A DNA stretch of 64,000 bases from Sabulibacter ruber (GCF_017355955.1 NZ_JAFFID010000001.1:372001-436000), one strand, 5' to 3'. Shown: positions 1 through 8,739, numbered from the stretch's first letter. Notes: generated from the letters alone by a model not told the origin. Translations and numbers: made by a program.

Positions 1-352
1 TTCTCTCGGGCAAGGCTGGAAATGCGGCAGCAGAACTCCCAATGAGGCATAACCGGAAAGAATAATCTAGATTTTGTTTATAGTAGACCTCCATAAAGGC
101 TGCTAGTTTCTCTTTGGGGCGCATTTCTTTTATGGAATCCAGGTGGCTCCAGGTGATAAATCTTTGCAGAGCCCGCTCAATGATTGCTTTGCCCAAATCA
201 TCTTTAGAAGGAAAATGGTAGTGGACGGCAGCATTCTTAATGTTCAGTTCAGAAGAAAGGTGGGCATAGCTGAACTCGCCAAATCCTTTCTCTCGCATAA
301 GGGCTTCGGCCAAGTCTAAGATCTTTTCTTTTGTATCGGTACGTGTTGCCAT
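1..352 (-). CDS. TetR/AcrR-family transcriptional regulator, 3' part outside window
   Basis: The first 117 codons of a TetR-type repressor are present, starting at the ATG complementary to 350-352 (MATRTDTKEKILDLAEALMR). Residues about 6-55 form the usual N-terminal helix-turn-helix domain: an ILDLAE helix, GFGEFSYAHLSSELNIKNAAVHYHFPSK split over the turn, with the family YHF-sK signature near residue 45. The ligand-binding C-terminal domain is cut by the window edge. A perfect 8+8 bp inverted repeat lies 21 bp upstream (373-390) and is a likely autoregulatory operator. Family assignment is firm; the ligand and targets are unknown. Confidence 0.85.
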   Translation of the reverse strand, partial: MATRTDTKEKILDLAEALMREKGFGEFSYAHLSSELNIKNAAVHYHFPSKDDLGKAIIERALQRFITWSHLDSIKEMRPKEKLAAFMEVYYKQNLDYSFRLCLIGSSAAAFPALPER

Positions 353-372
353 AAATTATATCGCACAAACAT

Positions 373-390
373 ACTTACTAACTAGTAAGT
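373..390. promoter_or_regulatory. Probable TetR operator (inverted repeat)
   Basis: ACTTACTA-AC-TAGTAAGT is a perfect 8 bp inverted repeat with a 2 bp spacer, directly upstream of the TetR start. Its size and symmetry suit a TetR dimer. A second perfect palindrome, AAACAA-GT-TTGTTT, abuts it at 391-404. Binding is inferred from position only. Confidence 0.55.
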
Positions 391-432
391 AAACAAGTTT
401 GTTTCATATTCCTCCATGTAAACAAGTTAGGT

Positions 433-561
433 ATGCTAAATGCTATAGCAATAGTTTTAGATGCACCTGTACTGACAAAATTTCAGGCTCTTTTACCAGA
501 ACACTCCTCATTTGAGAAATGGTCTGCAAAGCTAGGAGATATTACTTACACTAAACACTAG
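433..561 (+). CDS. Small unrecognised ORF (42 codons), possibly a gene remnant
   Basis: An ATG ORF of 42 residues begins 43 bp after the TetR operator, reading away from the repressor, and ends at 559-561. It contains the stretches LPEHSSFEKW and GDITYTKH. I do not recognise it. The position, divergent from a TetR gene and next to its operator, is where a regulated target gene would sit, so it may be the 5' stub of a lost or frameshifted target. There is no RBS-like signal, and it may not be expressed. Confidence 0.25.
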   Translation: MLNAIAIVLDAPVLTKFQALLPEHSSFEKWSAKLGDITYTKH

Positions 562-643
562 GGCTTTGGCTTACGTCTTAGTATAAAGCGCAAAGTCACA
601 GGAAAGGGCGTACCTTGCGCAGCTAGACGTAACCCCCACCGGA

Positions 644-1576
644 ATGCATCTCTTTATTTATTCTGAACTGGAACAACACCAACAAGCTTACCTTACAAAG
701 CAACTTCCTTCAGGTTTGGTCCCTTTTTTCTACAATCCTTCTACTCAGGAAAATGGCCTAGAATCATTCTCCAAAGCCAAACTGCTTTTTGGGAATCCAC
801 CAGCCGACTGGTTCAATAGTGCGCCTGCCGGGCTTAAGTTCTGGCAATTAGAATCGGCGGGATTTGAACAATACCAGCAACTGCAATTATCGGCAAAAGT
901 GGCCAACATGGGCGATTTCTTTGCCATGGCGTGTGCCGAGACCATGGTAGCGGGAATTCTGGCGCTTTACCGGGGGCTTCCCACCCTGCTCAGGTTGCAG
1001 GATGCAAAATCTTGGCAAGGCAAAAAAGTGCGGTTCACCCTGGATCTGCTCAGCGAGAAAACCGCTCTGGTATTAGGCGCTGGTACTATTGGAAAAGCGA
1101 CCAAAAAGATACTGGAAGGTTTTGGAACACAGGTAAAGATGACGGCCCGGCAAAATCCAGAAGCAGACATTCATTCCAAAGAAGAGCTCTTCCAGCGTCT
1201 GCCCCAGGCTGATATTGTAGTGAACACGTTGCCTGGCAATGCCGGGAAATACGTGTCAGCAGAATTCATCCGGCAGATGAAGAAAGGAAGCATTTATGCC
1301 AATGTGGGCCGGGGCACCACCACCGACGAACAAGCCCTGATCAGCGCCCTGCAGGAAGGGCATTTAGCCGGAGCGGTATTAGACGTGACAGAAACAGAAC
1401 CTTTGCCCCAGGACAGCCCTTTGTGGCAAATGGAGAACGTTCTGCTCACGCAACATACCGGCGGCGGGCAAGCCAATGAAGTGGAGCGCAAAATTGACCG
1501 GTTTCTGGCAAACCTGAAACGCTTTCTGGCCGGGGAGGAAATCCTTGGGCAGGTGAATCTGTCTCAAGGGTATTGA
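644..1576 (+). CDS. D-isomer-specific 2-hydroxyacid dehydrogenase family protein
   Basis: 310 residues, the normal length for NAD(P)-dependent D-2-hydroxyacid dehydrogenases, which interconvert 2-oxoacids and D-2-hydroxyacids in the cytoplasm. The Rossmann motif GAGTIG is at 145-150. The catalytic triad can be placed as Arg223 (NVGRGT), Glu252 (TETEPLP) and His271 (TQHTGGG). The substrate-binding N-terminal part (1-100) is divergent, as is usual. The closest type appears to be the glyoxylate/hydroxypyruvate reductase or phosphoglycerate dehydrogenase-like group, but the substrate cannot be read from sequence. It stands alone and is convergent with the AraC gene. The ATG at 644 is the first start in the frame. 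Confidence 0.85.
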   Translation: MHLFIYSELEQHQQAYLTKQLPSGLVPFFYNPSTQENGLESFSKAKLLFGNPPADWFNSAPAGLKFWQLESAGFEQYQQLQLSAKVANMGDFFAMACAETMVAGILALYRGLPTLLRLQDAKSWQGKKVRFTLDLLSEKTALVLGAGTIGKATKKILEGFGTQVKMTARQNPEADIHSKEELFQRLPQADIVVNTLPGNAGKYVSAEFIRQMKKGSIYANVGRGTTTDEQALISALQEGHLAGAVLDVTETEPLPQDSPLWQMENVLLTQHTGGGQANEVERKIDRFLANLKRFLAGEEILGQVNLSQGY

Positions 1577-1619
1577 GAAGAATCTGTTTTACGCTCGCTT
1601 ATAAAGCGTATGCTCCTTT

Positions 1620-1655
1620 GTTTTAGGCCTACTTTCACAAAAAGAAGGTTAAAAC
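1620..1655. repeat. 36 bp palindromic repeat, copy 1
   Basis: Starts GTTTTAGGCCTACTTTCA and ends GGTTAAAAC. It lies between the convergent dehydrogenase and AraC genes. It nearly matches the reverse complement of the copy at 44744-44779, sharing GTTTTAGGCCTACTTTCA, AAAAGAA and AAAAC. A short hairpin (TACGCT/AGCGTA, about 1590-1610) precedes it, so the pair may also end transcription. Confidence 0.65.
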
Positions 1656-1656
1656 G

Positions 1657-2589
1657 CTAGGCAAAAACAAGGCTCTGCTGGTATGCTTTAGGGGTGAGCC
1701 CTACCTCTTTCTTAAAGGCCCTTATAAAGTAATGGAGGTTCTGGAAACCCGCCATGTAGCACACCTGGGTCACGGAATTGCTGGGTTGCCGGAGGTATTC
1801 CTTGGCTAACTTCAGGCGCTCTTTCAATATGAAATCTGCGGGAGCAAACCCGAATTCCTCCTTGAACTTACGGAAGAAATTGGCTCGGCTCATGCAGGCT
1901 TTTTCGCTCAGTTTCTCCACGTCCAGCTTTTCCCTTATGTTTTCTTTAATGTAGCGGATTACATGCGCGAACCGGTTACTGCTGGAGAGTTTCAGGTAAT
2001 TAATCTGAAAGAACTGGCGGGCCTGGGTCTGCATGAGCCGGATGAGAAGTTCCTTCAGCGCAAGTTCTGCCAGCAGGTCCTTCTCACGGGAGGTTTCGTT
2101 CAGACTGATTTTGATGAATCTGTTGATGATGTCATTGAGCTCCTGCGTGTGCAGCAAATGAAACATCTGTTGATCCAGGTTCCACTGCTGATCGGTTTCG
2201 GCTTTAGGGAAATGCTCGTTCAGGAGATTCAGCGTGGCTTGGATTTGGTCTTTGGAGATAGCCAGCGCAATACATTGCGTGGGGTTCTGCCAATCGGCAT
2301 CCGGGAAATCTATGGTCATGACCTCGTTGGGCGGCACTATCACAGATTCGCCGGGCAAATACTCAAATCCGGGTTGGTCAAAAAGGTGCATCACCTTTTT
2401 ACCGCGCAACATGCTGGTCAGCACCAGATCGTCAAAAACCAGCGGCACCCGCGCGGCGCGTTGGTGGGTTTCAAACACGTTCAGTTCGCAGTTCTCCAGG
2501 GTAAAGGCCGATCGGTTTTCAACCAACGTAGAGAGGCTGTTTTCATGGTGCAAAGGAACCGGTTGAAGCAGGTGCGTGGGTGTTGCCAT
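1657..2589 (-). CDS. AraC-family transcriptional regulator
   Basis: 310 residues from the chosen ATG at 2589 (MATPTHLLQ); an upstream in-frame ATG at 2628 would add 13 residues. The N-terminal half resembles the AraC_N sensory domain (LVENRSAFTLENCELNVFET), and the last 100 residues carry two helix-turn-helix motifs (EKLSEKACMSRANFFRKFKE and VTQVCYMAGFQNLHYFIRAF). It is transcribed divergently from the aldehyde dehydrogenase with about 130 bp between starts. By analogy with regulators of acetaldehyde and alcohol catabolism, it probably activates the dehydrogenase/DUF779 pair in response to a small carbonyl or alcohol. The family is firm, the target inferred. Confidence 0.85.
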   Translation of the reverse strand: MATPTHLLQPVPLHHENSLSTLVENRSAFTLENCELNVFETHQRAARVPLVFDDLVLTSMLRGKKVMHLFDQPGFEYLPGESVIVPPNEVMTIDFPDADWQNPTQCIALAISKDQIQATLNLLNEHFPKAETDQQWNLDQQMFHLLHTQELNDIINRFIKISLNETSREKDLLAELALKELLIRLMQTQARQFFQINYLKLSSSNRFAHVIRYIKENIREKLDVEKLSEKACMSRANFFRKFKEEFGFAPADFILKERLKLAKEYLRQPSNSVTQVCYMAGFQNLHYFIRAFKKEVGLTPKAYQQSLVFA

Positions 2590-2721
2590 AGGGTTTGCTT
2601 TCTCTGGTTTTTGTACGATTGATACCATAGGTACATATTTTTAGACGATATGTCAAGCGTGCCGGTGTTTAAAGAAGAAACTTTGATAAAATGTCAAACC
2701 AATAAACCGCTAACAAACACC

Positions 2722-4254
2722 ATGGAAACCTTAGATCTTGTGCAGGAAGCCTCTTCTGCTAACAAACGACCAAACTTCAAAGAAAGATATGAGCACTTCA
2801 TTGGTGGCGAATGGGTGAAACCCGCCAACGGGGAGTACTTTGACAACATCTCGCCCATAGATGGCAAACCTTTCACCAAAGCCGCCCGGGGCACCAAAGA
2901 AGACATAGACAAAGCCCTGGACGCCGCGCACAAAGCCTTTAAGACCTGGTCCAAGACCTCGGTGGCTACCCGCAGTAAACTGCTGCTGGACATCGCGCAG
3001 ATCATAGAAGAGAATGCCGAACTGCTGGCCCGGGTAGAAACCATTGACAACGGTAAAGCCATCCGGGAGACCCGCGCCGCCGATATTCCCCTGTGCATTG
3101 ACCATTTCCGCTATTTCGCCGGGGTAATCCGGGCCGATGAAAGCACCATGTCTGAGCACGATGAGTTCACCGTGAGCATCAACCTGCAGGAACCCATTGG
3201 CGTGGTAGGCCAGATTATTCCCTGGAACTTCCCGCTGCTGATGGCCACCTGGAAAATGGCCCCGGCTCTGGCGGCGGGTTGTACCGTGGTAATGAAACCC
3301 GCCGAGCAGACGCCTACCAGCATTATGGTACTGATGGAGTTGATCCAGGGCATTCTGCCCGCCGGCGTGTTGAACGTGGTTACGGGTTTTGGGCCAGAAG
3401 CAGGCAAGCCGTTGGCCTCCTCGCCGCGCGTAGCTAAAGTGGCCTTTACCGGTGAGACCACCACAGGCCGCCTGATCATGCAGTATGCTTCTGAGAACCT
3501 GGTGCCGGTAACCATGGAACTAGGCGGAAAATCCCCGAACATCTTCATGCCCAGCATTGCCGACGCCGATGATGAGTTCTTTGACAAGTGCGTGGAAGGT
3601 GCCGTGATGTTTGCCTTGAACCAGGGCGAAGTCTGTACGTGCCCGTCGCGTTTGCTGGTGCACGAAAGCGTGTACGACCGGTTTATAGAGCGCGTGGTAG
3701 AGCGTACCAAAGCCATCAAAATGGGTGACCCTCTGGCCGATGACACTATGATGGGAGCTCAGGCCTCTAACGACCAGTTCCAGAAAATCCTTTCCTACAT
3801 GGCCATCGGGAAAGACGAAGGAGCCGAAGTGCTGTGCGGCGGCGGATCGGCTAAACTGGGCGGCGACCTGGACAACGGCTACTACATCCAACCTACCATT
3901 TTCAGGGGCACTAACAGCATGCGTATCTTCCAGGAAGAGATCTTCGGGCCGGTAGTATCGGTGACTACCTTTAAAGACACCGCCGAGGCAATTGCCATCG
4001 CCAATGATTCGCTGTACGGGTTAGGTGCCGGTCTGTGGACCAGAGATGCCCATGAAATCTATCAGGTTCCCAGAGCCATTGAAGCCGGTCGGGTTTGGGT
4101 GAACTGCTACCACGCCTACCCTGCCCACGCCCCGTTTGGCGGCTACAAGAAATCGGGCTTCGGGCGGGAGACCCACAAGATGATGCTCAATCACTATCGT
4201 CAAACCAAGAACATGCTCATTTCTTACGACAAGAAAAAGCTGGGCTTCTTTTAA
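2722..4254 (+). CDS. Aldehyde dehydrogenase (AcoD/ExaC-like)
   Basis: NAD(P)-dependent oxidation of an aldehyde to the acid. 510 residues from the ATG at 2722 (METLDLVQE), which fits family length; the open frame extends to an ATG at 2650. Visible motifs are the cofactor loop GQIIPWNFP (about 163), the TGETTTGR turn (about 243), the general base Glu266 in MELGGK and the nucleophile Cys305 in GEVCTC. The C-terminal [13 protein letters not shown] loop is typical of group I acetaldehyde dehydrogenases. A DUF779 gene follows, a partnership commonly seen with ethanol- or acetoin-derived acetaldehyde dehydrogenases, and the divergent AraC gene is the likely regulator. Acetaldehyde is the best guess at substrate. 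Confidence 0.9.
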   Translation: METLDLVQEASSANKRPNFKERYEHFIGGEWVKPANGEYFDNISPIDGKPFTKAARGTKEDIDKALDAAHKAFKTWSKTSVATRSKLLLDIAQIIEENAELLARVETIDNGKAIRETRAADIPLCIDHFRYFAGVIRADESTMSEHDEFTVSINLQEPIGVVGQIIPWNFPLLMATWKMAPALAAGCTVVMKPAEQTPTSIMVLMELIQGILPAGVLNVVTGFGPEAGKPLASSPRVAKVAFTGETTTGRLIMQYASENLVPVTMELGGKSPNIFMPSIADADDEFFDKCVEGAVMFALNQGEVCTCPSRLLVHESVYDRFIERVVERTKAIKMGDPLADDTMMGAQASNDQFQKILSYMAIGKDEGAEVLCGGGSAKLGGDLDNGYYIQPTIFRGTNSMRIFQEEIFGPVVSVTTFKDTAEAIAIANDSLYGLGAGLWTRDAHEIYQVPRAIEAGRVWVNCYHAYPAHAPFGGYKKSGFGRETHKMMLNHYRQTKNMLISYDKKKLGFF

Positions 4255-4261
4255 TACGTAA

Positions 4262-4381
4262 CACGTAGCGCGTATCAGGTAGCACGAGGGAGAGAGTGTA
4301 CACTTATCTTACTAGCTCATAGTTCATTAAGCTAAGCTGATTAATCTAACCACCGTCTTGATACATTATACGCGCTACGTG
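4262..4381. repeat. Long inverted repeat between aldehyde dehydrogenase and DUF779 gene
   Basis: CACGTAGCGCGTA at 4262-4274 is matched by its exact reverse complement at 4369-4381. A second arm pair follows: GGTAGCAC near 4278-4285 and GTGCTACC at 4380-4387. The element fills the 141 bp gap and would place a hairpin, or a small non-coding mobile remnant, inside the presumed operon. Confidence 0.5.
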
Positions 4382-4395
4382 CTACCACCAATTAT

Positions 4396-4764
4396 ATGGC
4401 AGTACAGAAAGTAGAGGCAACCCAGGCAGCCAAAGAACTGATCCACCGGCTTCAGCAGAAGCATGGCCCGCTCATGTTCCACCAGAGCGGCGGGTGTTGT
4501 GATGGTTCTCAGCCCATGTGTTTTGAAGATGGGGAATTCAGGATTGGAGACAGTGATGTACTGCTGGGCCAGGTAGAGGGCTGCAACTTCTACATGCACC
4601 GGGACCAGTACGAATACTGGAAACATACCCACTTAACTTTAGATGTGACTCCTGGCCGGGGTTCCAGTTTCTCACTGGAGATTCCGTTGGGGCTTCGGTT
4701 CATGATCCATTCCCGGCTTTTTACCCCAGAAGAACAGGAACTATTGAATCAAGGAGCCACGTAG
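4396..4764 (+). CDS. DUF779 domain-containing protein
   Basis: 122 residues covering a full DUF779 domain: HQSGGCCDGSQPMC (about 34-47) with a Cys pair plus Cys47, YMHRDQYEYWKHTH (about 72-85), and the C-terminal GLRFMIHSR. The function is not established. The conserved Cys and His residues suggest metal binding. The family is repeatedly found beside aldehyde or alcohol dehydrogenases, as here, so a role in acetaldehyde oxidation is likely but inferred. The gap to the upstream gene (141 bp) holds an inverted repeat, so co-transcription is not certain. Confidence 0.85.
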   Translation: MAVQKVEATQAAKELIHRLQQKHGPLMFHQSGGCCDGSQPMCFEDGEFRIGDSDVLLGQVEGCNFYMHRDQYEYWKHTHLTLDVTPGRGSSFSLEIPLGLRFMIHSRLFTPEEQELLNQGAT

Positions 4765-4799
4765 CATTTGATTGTAGGCTGCTTTTTCAATTCTAAACT

Positions 4800-4836
4800 A
4801 AAAACGGGAGCCTCCTTTAGAGAAGCTCCCGTTTTT
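4800..4836. terminator. Bidirectional hairpin terminator
   Basis: AAAAACGGGAGC (4800-4811) pairs with GCTCCCGTTTTT (4825-4836), a perfect 12 bp stem with a 13 nt loop. It lies between the convergent DUF779 and holin-like genes and has A/T runs on both sides. Confidence 0.85.
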
Positions 4837-4856
4837 GTATTCAGAAATTTAGAGGC

Positions 4857-5252
4857 TTAAACAGTCAATAGCTGCATAGCCGGCTGCGAAACTCTTGACA
4901 TTTGCTGTTGTTCATCGTCGTTAGAGCGGTCCAGGAAATAGCTGGCAACTGCAAGGGCTACCGCAATAACCAAGGCGGGCCAGAACCCTTTCACCTCAAA
5001 GTTGCGCACCAGTTTGTCCGCAATTTTGATGACGATGGCGGTTACAATCAACCTCACCACTGATTTGAGGAGGAACAGGGTAACCAGGTTCAGGATCACG
5101 GTGAAGATCCATCCAATCAACACATTCAGGATTGCAATCAAAACGGCCACCCAAAGGGCGGTGCCAAAGCTTTTGATAGTTACCTGAGGCAGAATGTAGG
5201 CCATTAGCAGAATCACTCCCGCACTTACAAGAAGCTCAATAATCCAAGTCAT
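4857..5252 (-). CDS. Phage holin family IV-type (YvlD-like) membrane protein
   Basis: 131 residues with four hydrophobic segments: about 3-21, 30-47, 50-75 and 88-107, followed by a polar tail (SNDDEQQQMSRVS). The pattern and the motifs LPQVTIKSFGTALWVAVLIAILN and GFWPALVIA (broken by polar turns) match the 4-TMS superfamily IV holin/YvlD proteins. In most bacteria these are chromosomal membrane proteins of unknown role, not phage lysis factors, and there are no phage genes nearby. It is probably transcribed alone, ending at the shared terminator 4800-4836. Confidence 0.75.
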   Translation of the reverse strand: MTWIIELLVSAGVILLMAYILPQVTIKSFGTALWVAVLIAILNVLIGWIFTVILNLVTLFLLKSVVRLIVTAIVIKIADKLVRNFEVKGFWPALVIAVALAVASYFLDRSNDDEQQQMSRVSQPAMQLLTV

Positions 5253-5336
5253 TTTTTCATAGTTTAGGTGGTGTAAAAGAACAGGTACCCGGTTTATATG
5301 GGTGTTGCTACATATACTGCGTTTTGTAAATTTTGG

Positions 5337-6038
5337 TTAAAGGGCTTTTACAAAAGATTGTATCAAAACCTTTTGCAGTTCCTGCCATTGCACTTGCTCT
5401 GCTACCGGAAACCGCTGGTTCACCTCCAGTTCTAGCCCGGCATACTGCTCATTGGTGAAGTGCCGACGGAGGTAAGTGACAAATCCATCGGCGGTACCTT
5501 TGTAAGGATAATTGTACCTGATTTTGTACCTGGGGTTCAATACCTGAATCTGCTGCCGCCAACGGGCCGCAAAAAGCTGCTCGCGTTCCCGTTTGGGATC
5601 ATACAACAGCCCGATGTCGGCTTTGCGCACCTTCCCATTCAGCTCAGGCGTAAAACTGTGCACCGATACATGCATTACAAAGAAACCCTGCTGCACCCAC
5701 TCTGCCACCTGGTTTTCTACCTTTTCCCGGAAAGGAAAGTAAAAATGGTTAAGTACCTCCTCTGCCTGGGCAGTAGAAAGTGGGTGCATGAATTCAGAGA
5801 AAAGATTGGGATGGTGCAAAGACCGGTTCAACTCAACCACCAACCTGCTGGTGGTACTGTAGAGCGAGAAATCAGCGGATTCGGCAAACTGGTGGAACAA
5901 CTCCAAGGCGCCAATGTCATACCCGCGGTGCGTGGAAAGTACCTGCTCCGCTTGCTCATAAGCGGAGGCGTACGCCGGGGGAATCTCGTTTCCTCCGTGT
6001 TCACAGGTAACCAGCACTTTCACGCGGGGATCTTTCAT
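5337..6038 (-). CDS. N-formylglutamate amidohydrolase family protein
   Basis: 233 residues from the ATG at 6038, chosen because that ATG overlaps the upstream stop by 4 bp (ATGA); a longer frame reaches 6068. Family motifs are CEHGGNEIP (about 9-17), HRGYDIGA, ELNRS and VHSFTP. These enzymes are zinc-dependent amidohydrolases that remove formyl or acyl groups from glutamate-like substrates. There is no histidine-utilisation (hut) gene near, so catabolic formylglutamate cleavage is unlikely. Linkage to two amide ligases and a protease suggests it deprotects or hydrolyses a peptide-like product. This is the last gene of the four-gene operon. Confidence 0.85.
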   Translation of the reverse strand: MKDPRVKVLVTCEHGGNEIPPAYASAYEQAEQVLSTHRGYDIGALELFHQFAESADFSLYSTTSRLVVELNRSLHHPNLFSEFMHPLSTAQAEEVLNHFYFPFREKVENQVAEWVQQGFFVMHVSVHSFTPELNGKVRKADIGLLYDPKREREQLFAARWRQQIQVLNPRYKIRYNYPYKGTADGFVTYLRRHFTNEQYAGLELEVNQRFPVAEQVQWQELQKVLIQSFVKAL

Positions 6039-7276
6039 GGCACAAACAATTGGTTCTGAGCCAGACAATCGGCTAGCTTTCTGTACACGTCTTTGATTCT
6101 CTCCAAAGAGGGCTCCCGCCCCAGGGCCTGCAAAATCCGCTCCGCCAGACTGCCCTGCTGAACAATAGTTTCAATGGCTTGGGAAATGGTGGGAGTAAAC
6201 ACAGCCTCTCCCTGAACCTGCCGCCAGAGATGCTGCCATATTTCTTTCAAATTTGCTTTCTCCTGACTGATGCCCAGCAACCGCAAATAGTCAGCATTTT
6301 CTACTTCTGTTTTGGGGCCGTTTTTCAGAGAAGACAGGAAAACCGAGGCCAGGTAATCGGTGTCCATTTTCTGCTGATCTTCAAAAGTGCTCCACTCTCT
6401 GGCCGCTAGTTTCTTCAGTACTTCTGACACCAACGCCACAATAGCAATATCTGCCAAGGGACATTCCTGGTTATCAATAATCCTGATCTCAATGGCTCCC
6501 CGGCTGAACCGCGCAATGGCGCCTCTGGAGTTCAGGAACTCTTCCTGCAAATCTCCTTCGGGGTCATAGGGGGCTATGGACCGGAACATGGGCTGGAAAA
6601 TCTGCGCCTCATACTCAGCTTGGGAAAACACCGCCTCTGGTACTACTTTCCCCGCAATAAAAGGCAGTTTCTGCTGATTGGTGCGGTACACCTCCAGGCG
6701 GGTGTCCAGCAAACCCGATACTTTCCCGTCTAACACCGGCGATGCGGCACTTAAGGCTGGAATGAGCGGCAGCACCAACCTGATAACCGAGTGCAACCTG
6801 CCAAACTCCTCGTCTGAGCTGAAAGGCAGGTTCAAATGCGTGCTCTGCAGGTTAGACCAGCCGTGGCCTTGGCAATTGAAAATGCGGTTGTAGGCTTCGT
6901 AGATCTCGCTGGCTTCGTGGGGCCAAAGTTTGGTTTCGGTGTAAGGGTTCATGAACGGATGGGCACCAGTGGGCAGCAGCATGGCGTTGAAAGGCGCCAG
7001 CAATGCATTCACCCGCTTCACCTCTCCGTAAAATTTAAGGGCTAAGGAAGAAAGCTCAGGGGCCGGTCCGTTGGTTTTCAGTTCCAGCACGTGCAGCACC
7101 AGTTCATTAGACCAGGCCATAGAACCACGCTCCACGTCAGAGGTAAGTTCACCGGCCTCCGCTTTCAGGACTTCATCTGAGATGGGCTTTACTTCCAGCG
7201 TATCCCGGTCCACAATCATGTATTCCATTTCCACGCCGTAACCTTCAAACAAACCTAATCTTTTGGGCCCGCTCAT
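6035..7276 (-). CDS. GCS2-type glutamate-cysteine ligase-like carboxylate-amine ligase
   Basis: 413 residues, complete. It begins MSGPKRLGLFEGYGVEMEYM, where GVEMEYM is the family's early ATP/Mg-binding Glu motif, and continues with ELVLHVLELKT, HLNLPF and FSRGAIEIRIIDNQECP. This is the YbdK/GCS2 superfamily, which joins a carboxylate to an amine with ATP hydrolysis; only some members make gamma-glutamylcysteine. Its start overlaps the ATP-grasp gene stop by 4 bp and its stop overlaps the amidohydrolase start by 4 bp, so it is translationally coupled in both directions. With bshB1 elsewhere in the window pointing to bacillithiol, glutathione synthesis is a less likely role than tailoring of a special peptide or metabolite. 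Confidence 0.85.
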   Translation of the reverse strand: MSGPKRLGLFEGYGVEMEYMIVDRDTLEVKPISDEVLKAEAGELTSDVERGSMAWSNELVLHVLELKTNGPAPELSSLALKFYGEVKRVNALLAPFNAMLLPTGAHPFMNPYTETKLWPHEASEIYEAYNRIFNCQGHGWSNLQSTHLNLPFSSDEEFGRLHSVIRLVLPLIPALSAASPVLDGKVSGLLDTRLEVYRTNQQKLPFIAGKVVPEAVFSQAEYEAQIFQPMFRSIAPYDPEGDLQEEFLNSRGAIARFSRGAIEIRIIDNQECPLADIAIVALVSEVLKKLAAREWSTFEDQQKMDTDYLASVFLSSLKNGPKTEVENADYLRLLGISQEKANLKEIWQHLWRQVQGEAVFTPTISQAIETIVQQGSLAERILQALGREPSLERIKDVYRKLADCLAQNQLFVP

Positions 7277-8739
7277 GTGTTCTCAAATTTCTTCTGGTTG
7301 TCAATGCGCCGCTTGATGGACTTCAGGATGGTGTGGTACAAGTCCTTTTTCAGGATTTTATCTTCCACACCGTGGTCAATGTTAGGGTTATCGTTTACCT
7401 CAATGACGTAGGCCTTACCGTCAATTTCCTTTAGGTCTACCCCGTATAAGCCATCGCCAATGAGGTTGGCGGCTTTCAGGGCGGTGTGTAGCACAAAGAA
7501 GGGCACCTGCTCAAACGGTACGGTTTCAAAATCGCCGGTGATGTCTTTCTTCTTGCCGTCCCAGTTGTAAATCTGCCAGTGGTCTTTGGCCATGAAATAC
7601 TTACAGGCATAGAGCGGCTGTTTGTCCAGCACGCCAATGCGCCAGTCAAAGTCTGTGGGTTTAAACTCCTGCCCGATGATGAGGTCAGACTCAGAAAGCA
7701 TTTCCTTGAGGTTCTCCTCCAGCTCTTCCTGGGTTTTGACCTTCACCACGCCCTGCGAGAAAGACGAATCCGGTTTCTTCAGCACGCAGGGCAGGCCCAG
7801 TTCTTCCACCACTTTGCAGCAGTTGTCCCGGTGGATGATCATGCTCTTGGGGATGTTCACCTTGGCTTTGGTAAGCAGTTCGGCCAGGTAGACTTTGTTA
7901 GTGCACCGCAGAATGGAGATGGGGTCATCAATCACCACCAGCCCATCGGCATGGGCCCTCCTGGCAAACCGATAGGTGTGGTGGTTCACCGAGGTAGTTT
8001 CCCGGATAAACAAGGCATCAAACTCGGACAGCCGCCGGTAATCTTCCTTGGTGATGAGTTCGGTGTAGAAACCAAGCCCTTCTGCCGCCTCAATGAAGTT
8101 CTGGATGGCCTTGTCGTTGGAGGGCGGATCACTGTCGGCGGGGTTCACCAGAATAGCCAGGTCATAGATCTTCTTATTGGTTCTGATGTTGGAGAAGCGG
8201 TTACGGGCAAAGTAGGCCTTCGCGAACTTATACAGGTCTTTCAGGTGATGCTCGGGTACTTCGTTCACCGGAATGGGGTTGATGCTTTCCAGCACCCATT
8301 CTTTGTTGTAGACAAACTGCGCCCGCAACAGAGGCGCCTGGAACAGGTCATGCAGCTGCTTGCTCAGTTTCTCGTATTGTTTGGCTACGTTCTGCCCAAA
8401 GTAAATGCTGAGGGTGAAGTTCTTGGACTTGAGCTTGTGCAGGCTTTTCTGGATGGTCTCGTTGATCTCATCGGTGATGGCCCGCACAATGGTCTGCGAC
8501 TTCAGGTCCTGGATAGTCGTTACGTTGGGGATAGCCCGGTGGCCTCTGGCTTCGGCCAGGAGCGAGACGTAATAGCCGCTGCTCTGGTATTTGTAAGACC
8601 TGCACAGGTTAAAGATGCGGGCACTTTTTAATTCTGTGTAGGCAGGATCGGTGAGATACCGCTGCGCGTCTACTACTTCCACATCTTCTACATCAAGGTC
8701 CCAATCCTTGGGATTATTGACCACTACTAGTTTGCGCAT
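7273..8739 (-). CDS. RimK-family ATP-grasp ligase with N-terminal RLAN-like domain
   Basis: 488 residues from MRKLVVVNNPKDWD (ATG at 8739); the frame stays open to 8808. The N-terminal 190 residues resemble the RimK-like ATP-grasp N-terminal (RLAN) domain (SARIFNLCRSYKYQSSGYYVS split by variable residues). The C-terminal part is an ATP-grasp fold: FIRETTSVNHHTYRFAR, LPCVLKKPDSSFSQGVVKVK, the DWRIGVLD strand, and Mg-binding YVIEVNDNPN near the end. Such enzymes add amino acids, often glutamate, to peptide or protein ends through an acyl-phosphate. It overlaps the protease-like gene upstream by 26 bp and the GCS2 gene by 4 bp. Substrate unknown. Confidence 0.85.
   Translation of the reverse strand: MRKLVVVNNPKDWDLDVEDVEVVDAQRYLTDPAYTELKSARIFNLCRSYKYQSSGYYVSLLAEARGHRAIPNVTTIQDLKSQTIVRAITDEINETIQKSLHKLKSKNFTLSIYFGQNVAKQYEKLSKQLHDLFQAPLLRAQFVYNKEWVLESINPIPVNEVPEHHLKDLYKFAKAYFARNRFSNIRTNKKIYDLAILVNPADSDPPSNDKAIQNFIEAAEGLGFYTELITKEDYRRLSEFDALFIRETTSVNHHTYRFARRAHADGLVVIDDPISILRCTNKVYLAELLTKAKVNIPKSMIIHRDNCCKVVEELGLPCVLKKPDSSFSQGVVKVKTQEELEENLKEMLSESDLIIGQEFKPTDFDWRIGVLDKQPLYACKYFMAKDHWQIYNWDGKKKDITGDFETVPFEQVPFFVLHTALKAANLIGDGLYGVDLKEIDGKAYVIEVNDNPNIDHGVEDKILKKDLYHTILKSIKRRIDNQKKFENT

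Noticed and set aside
4857-5252. Holin-like gene as a sign of a prophage
   Set aside because: No other phage genes nearby; this YvlD-like family is common as a chromosomal membrane protein.
5337-7276. GCS2 ligase and formylglutamate amidohydrolase read as glutathione or histidine-degradation genes
   Set aside because: No glutathione synthetase of the usual type and no hut genes are present, and bshB1 points to bacillithiol as the thiol.
7579-8631. 350-residue plus-strand ORF opposite the ATP-grasp gene
   Set aside because: Antisense shadow of a clear ATP-grasp gene; its composition follows codon positions of the other strand and no domain is seen.
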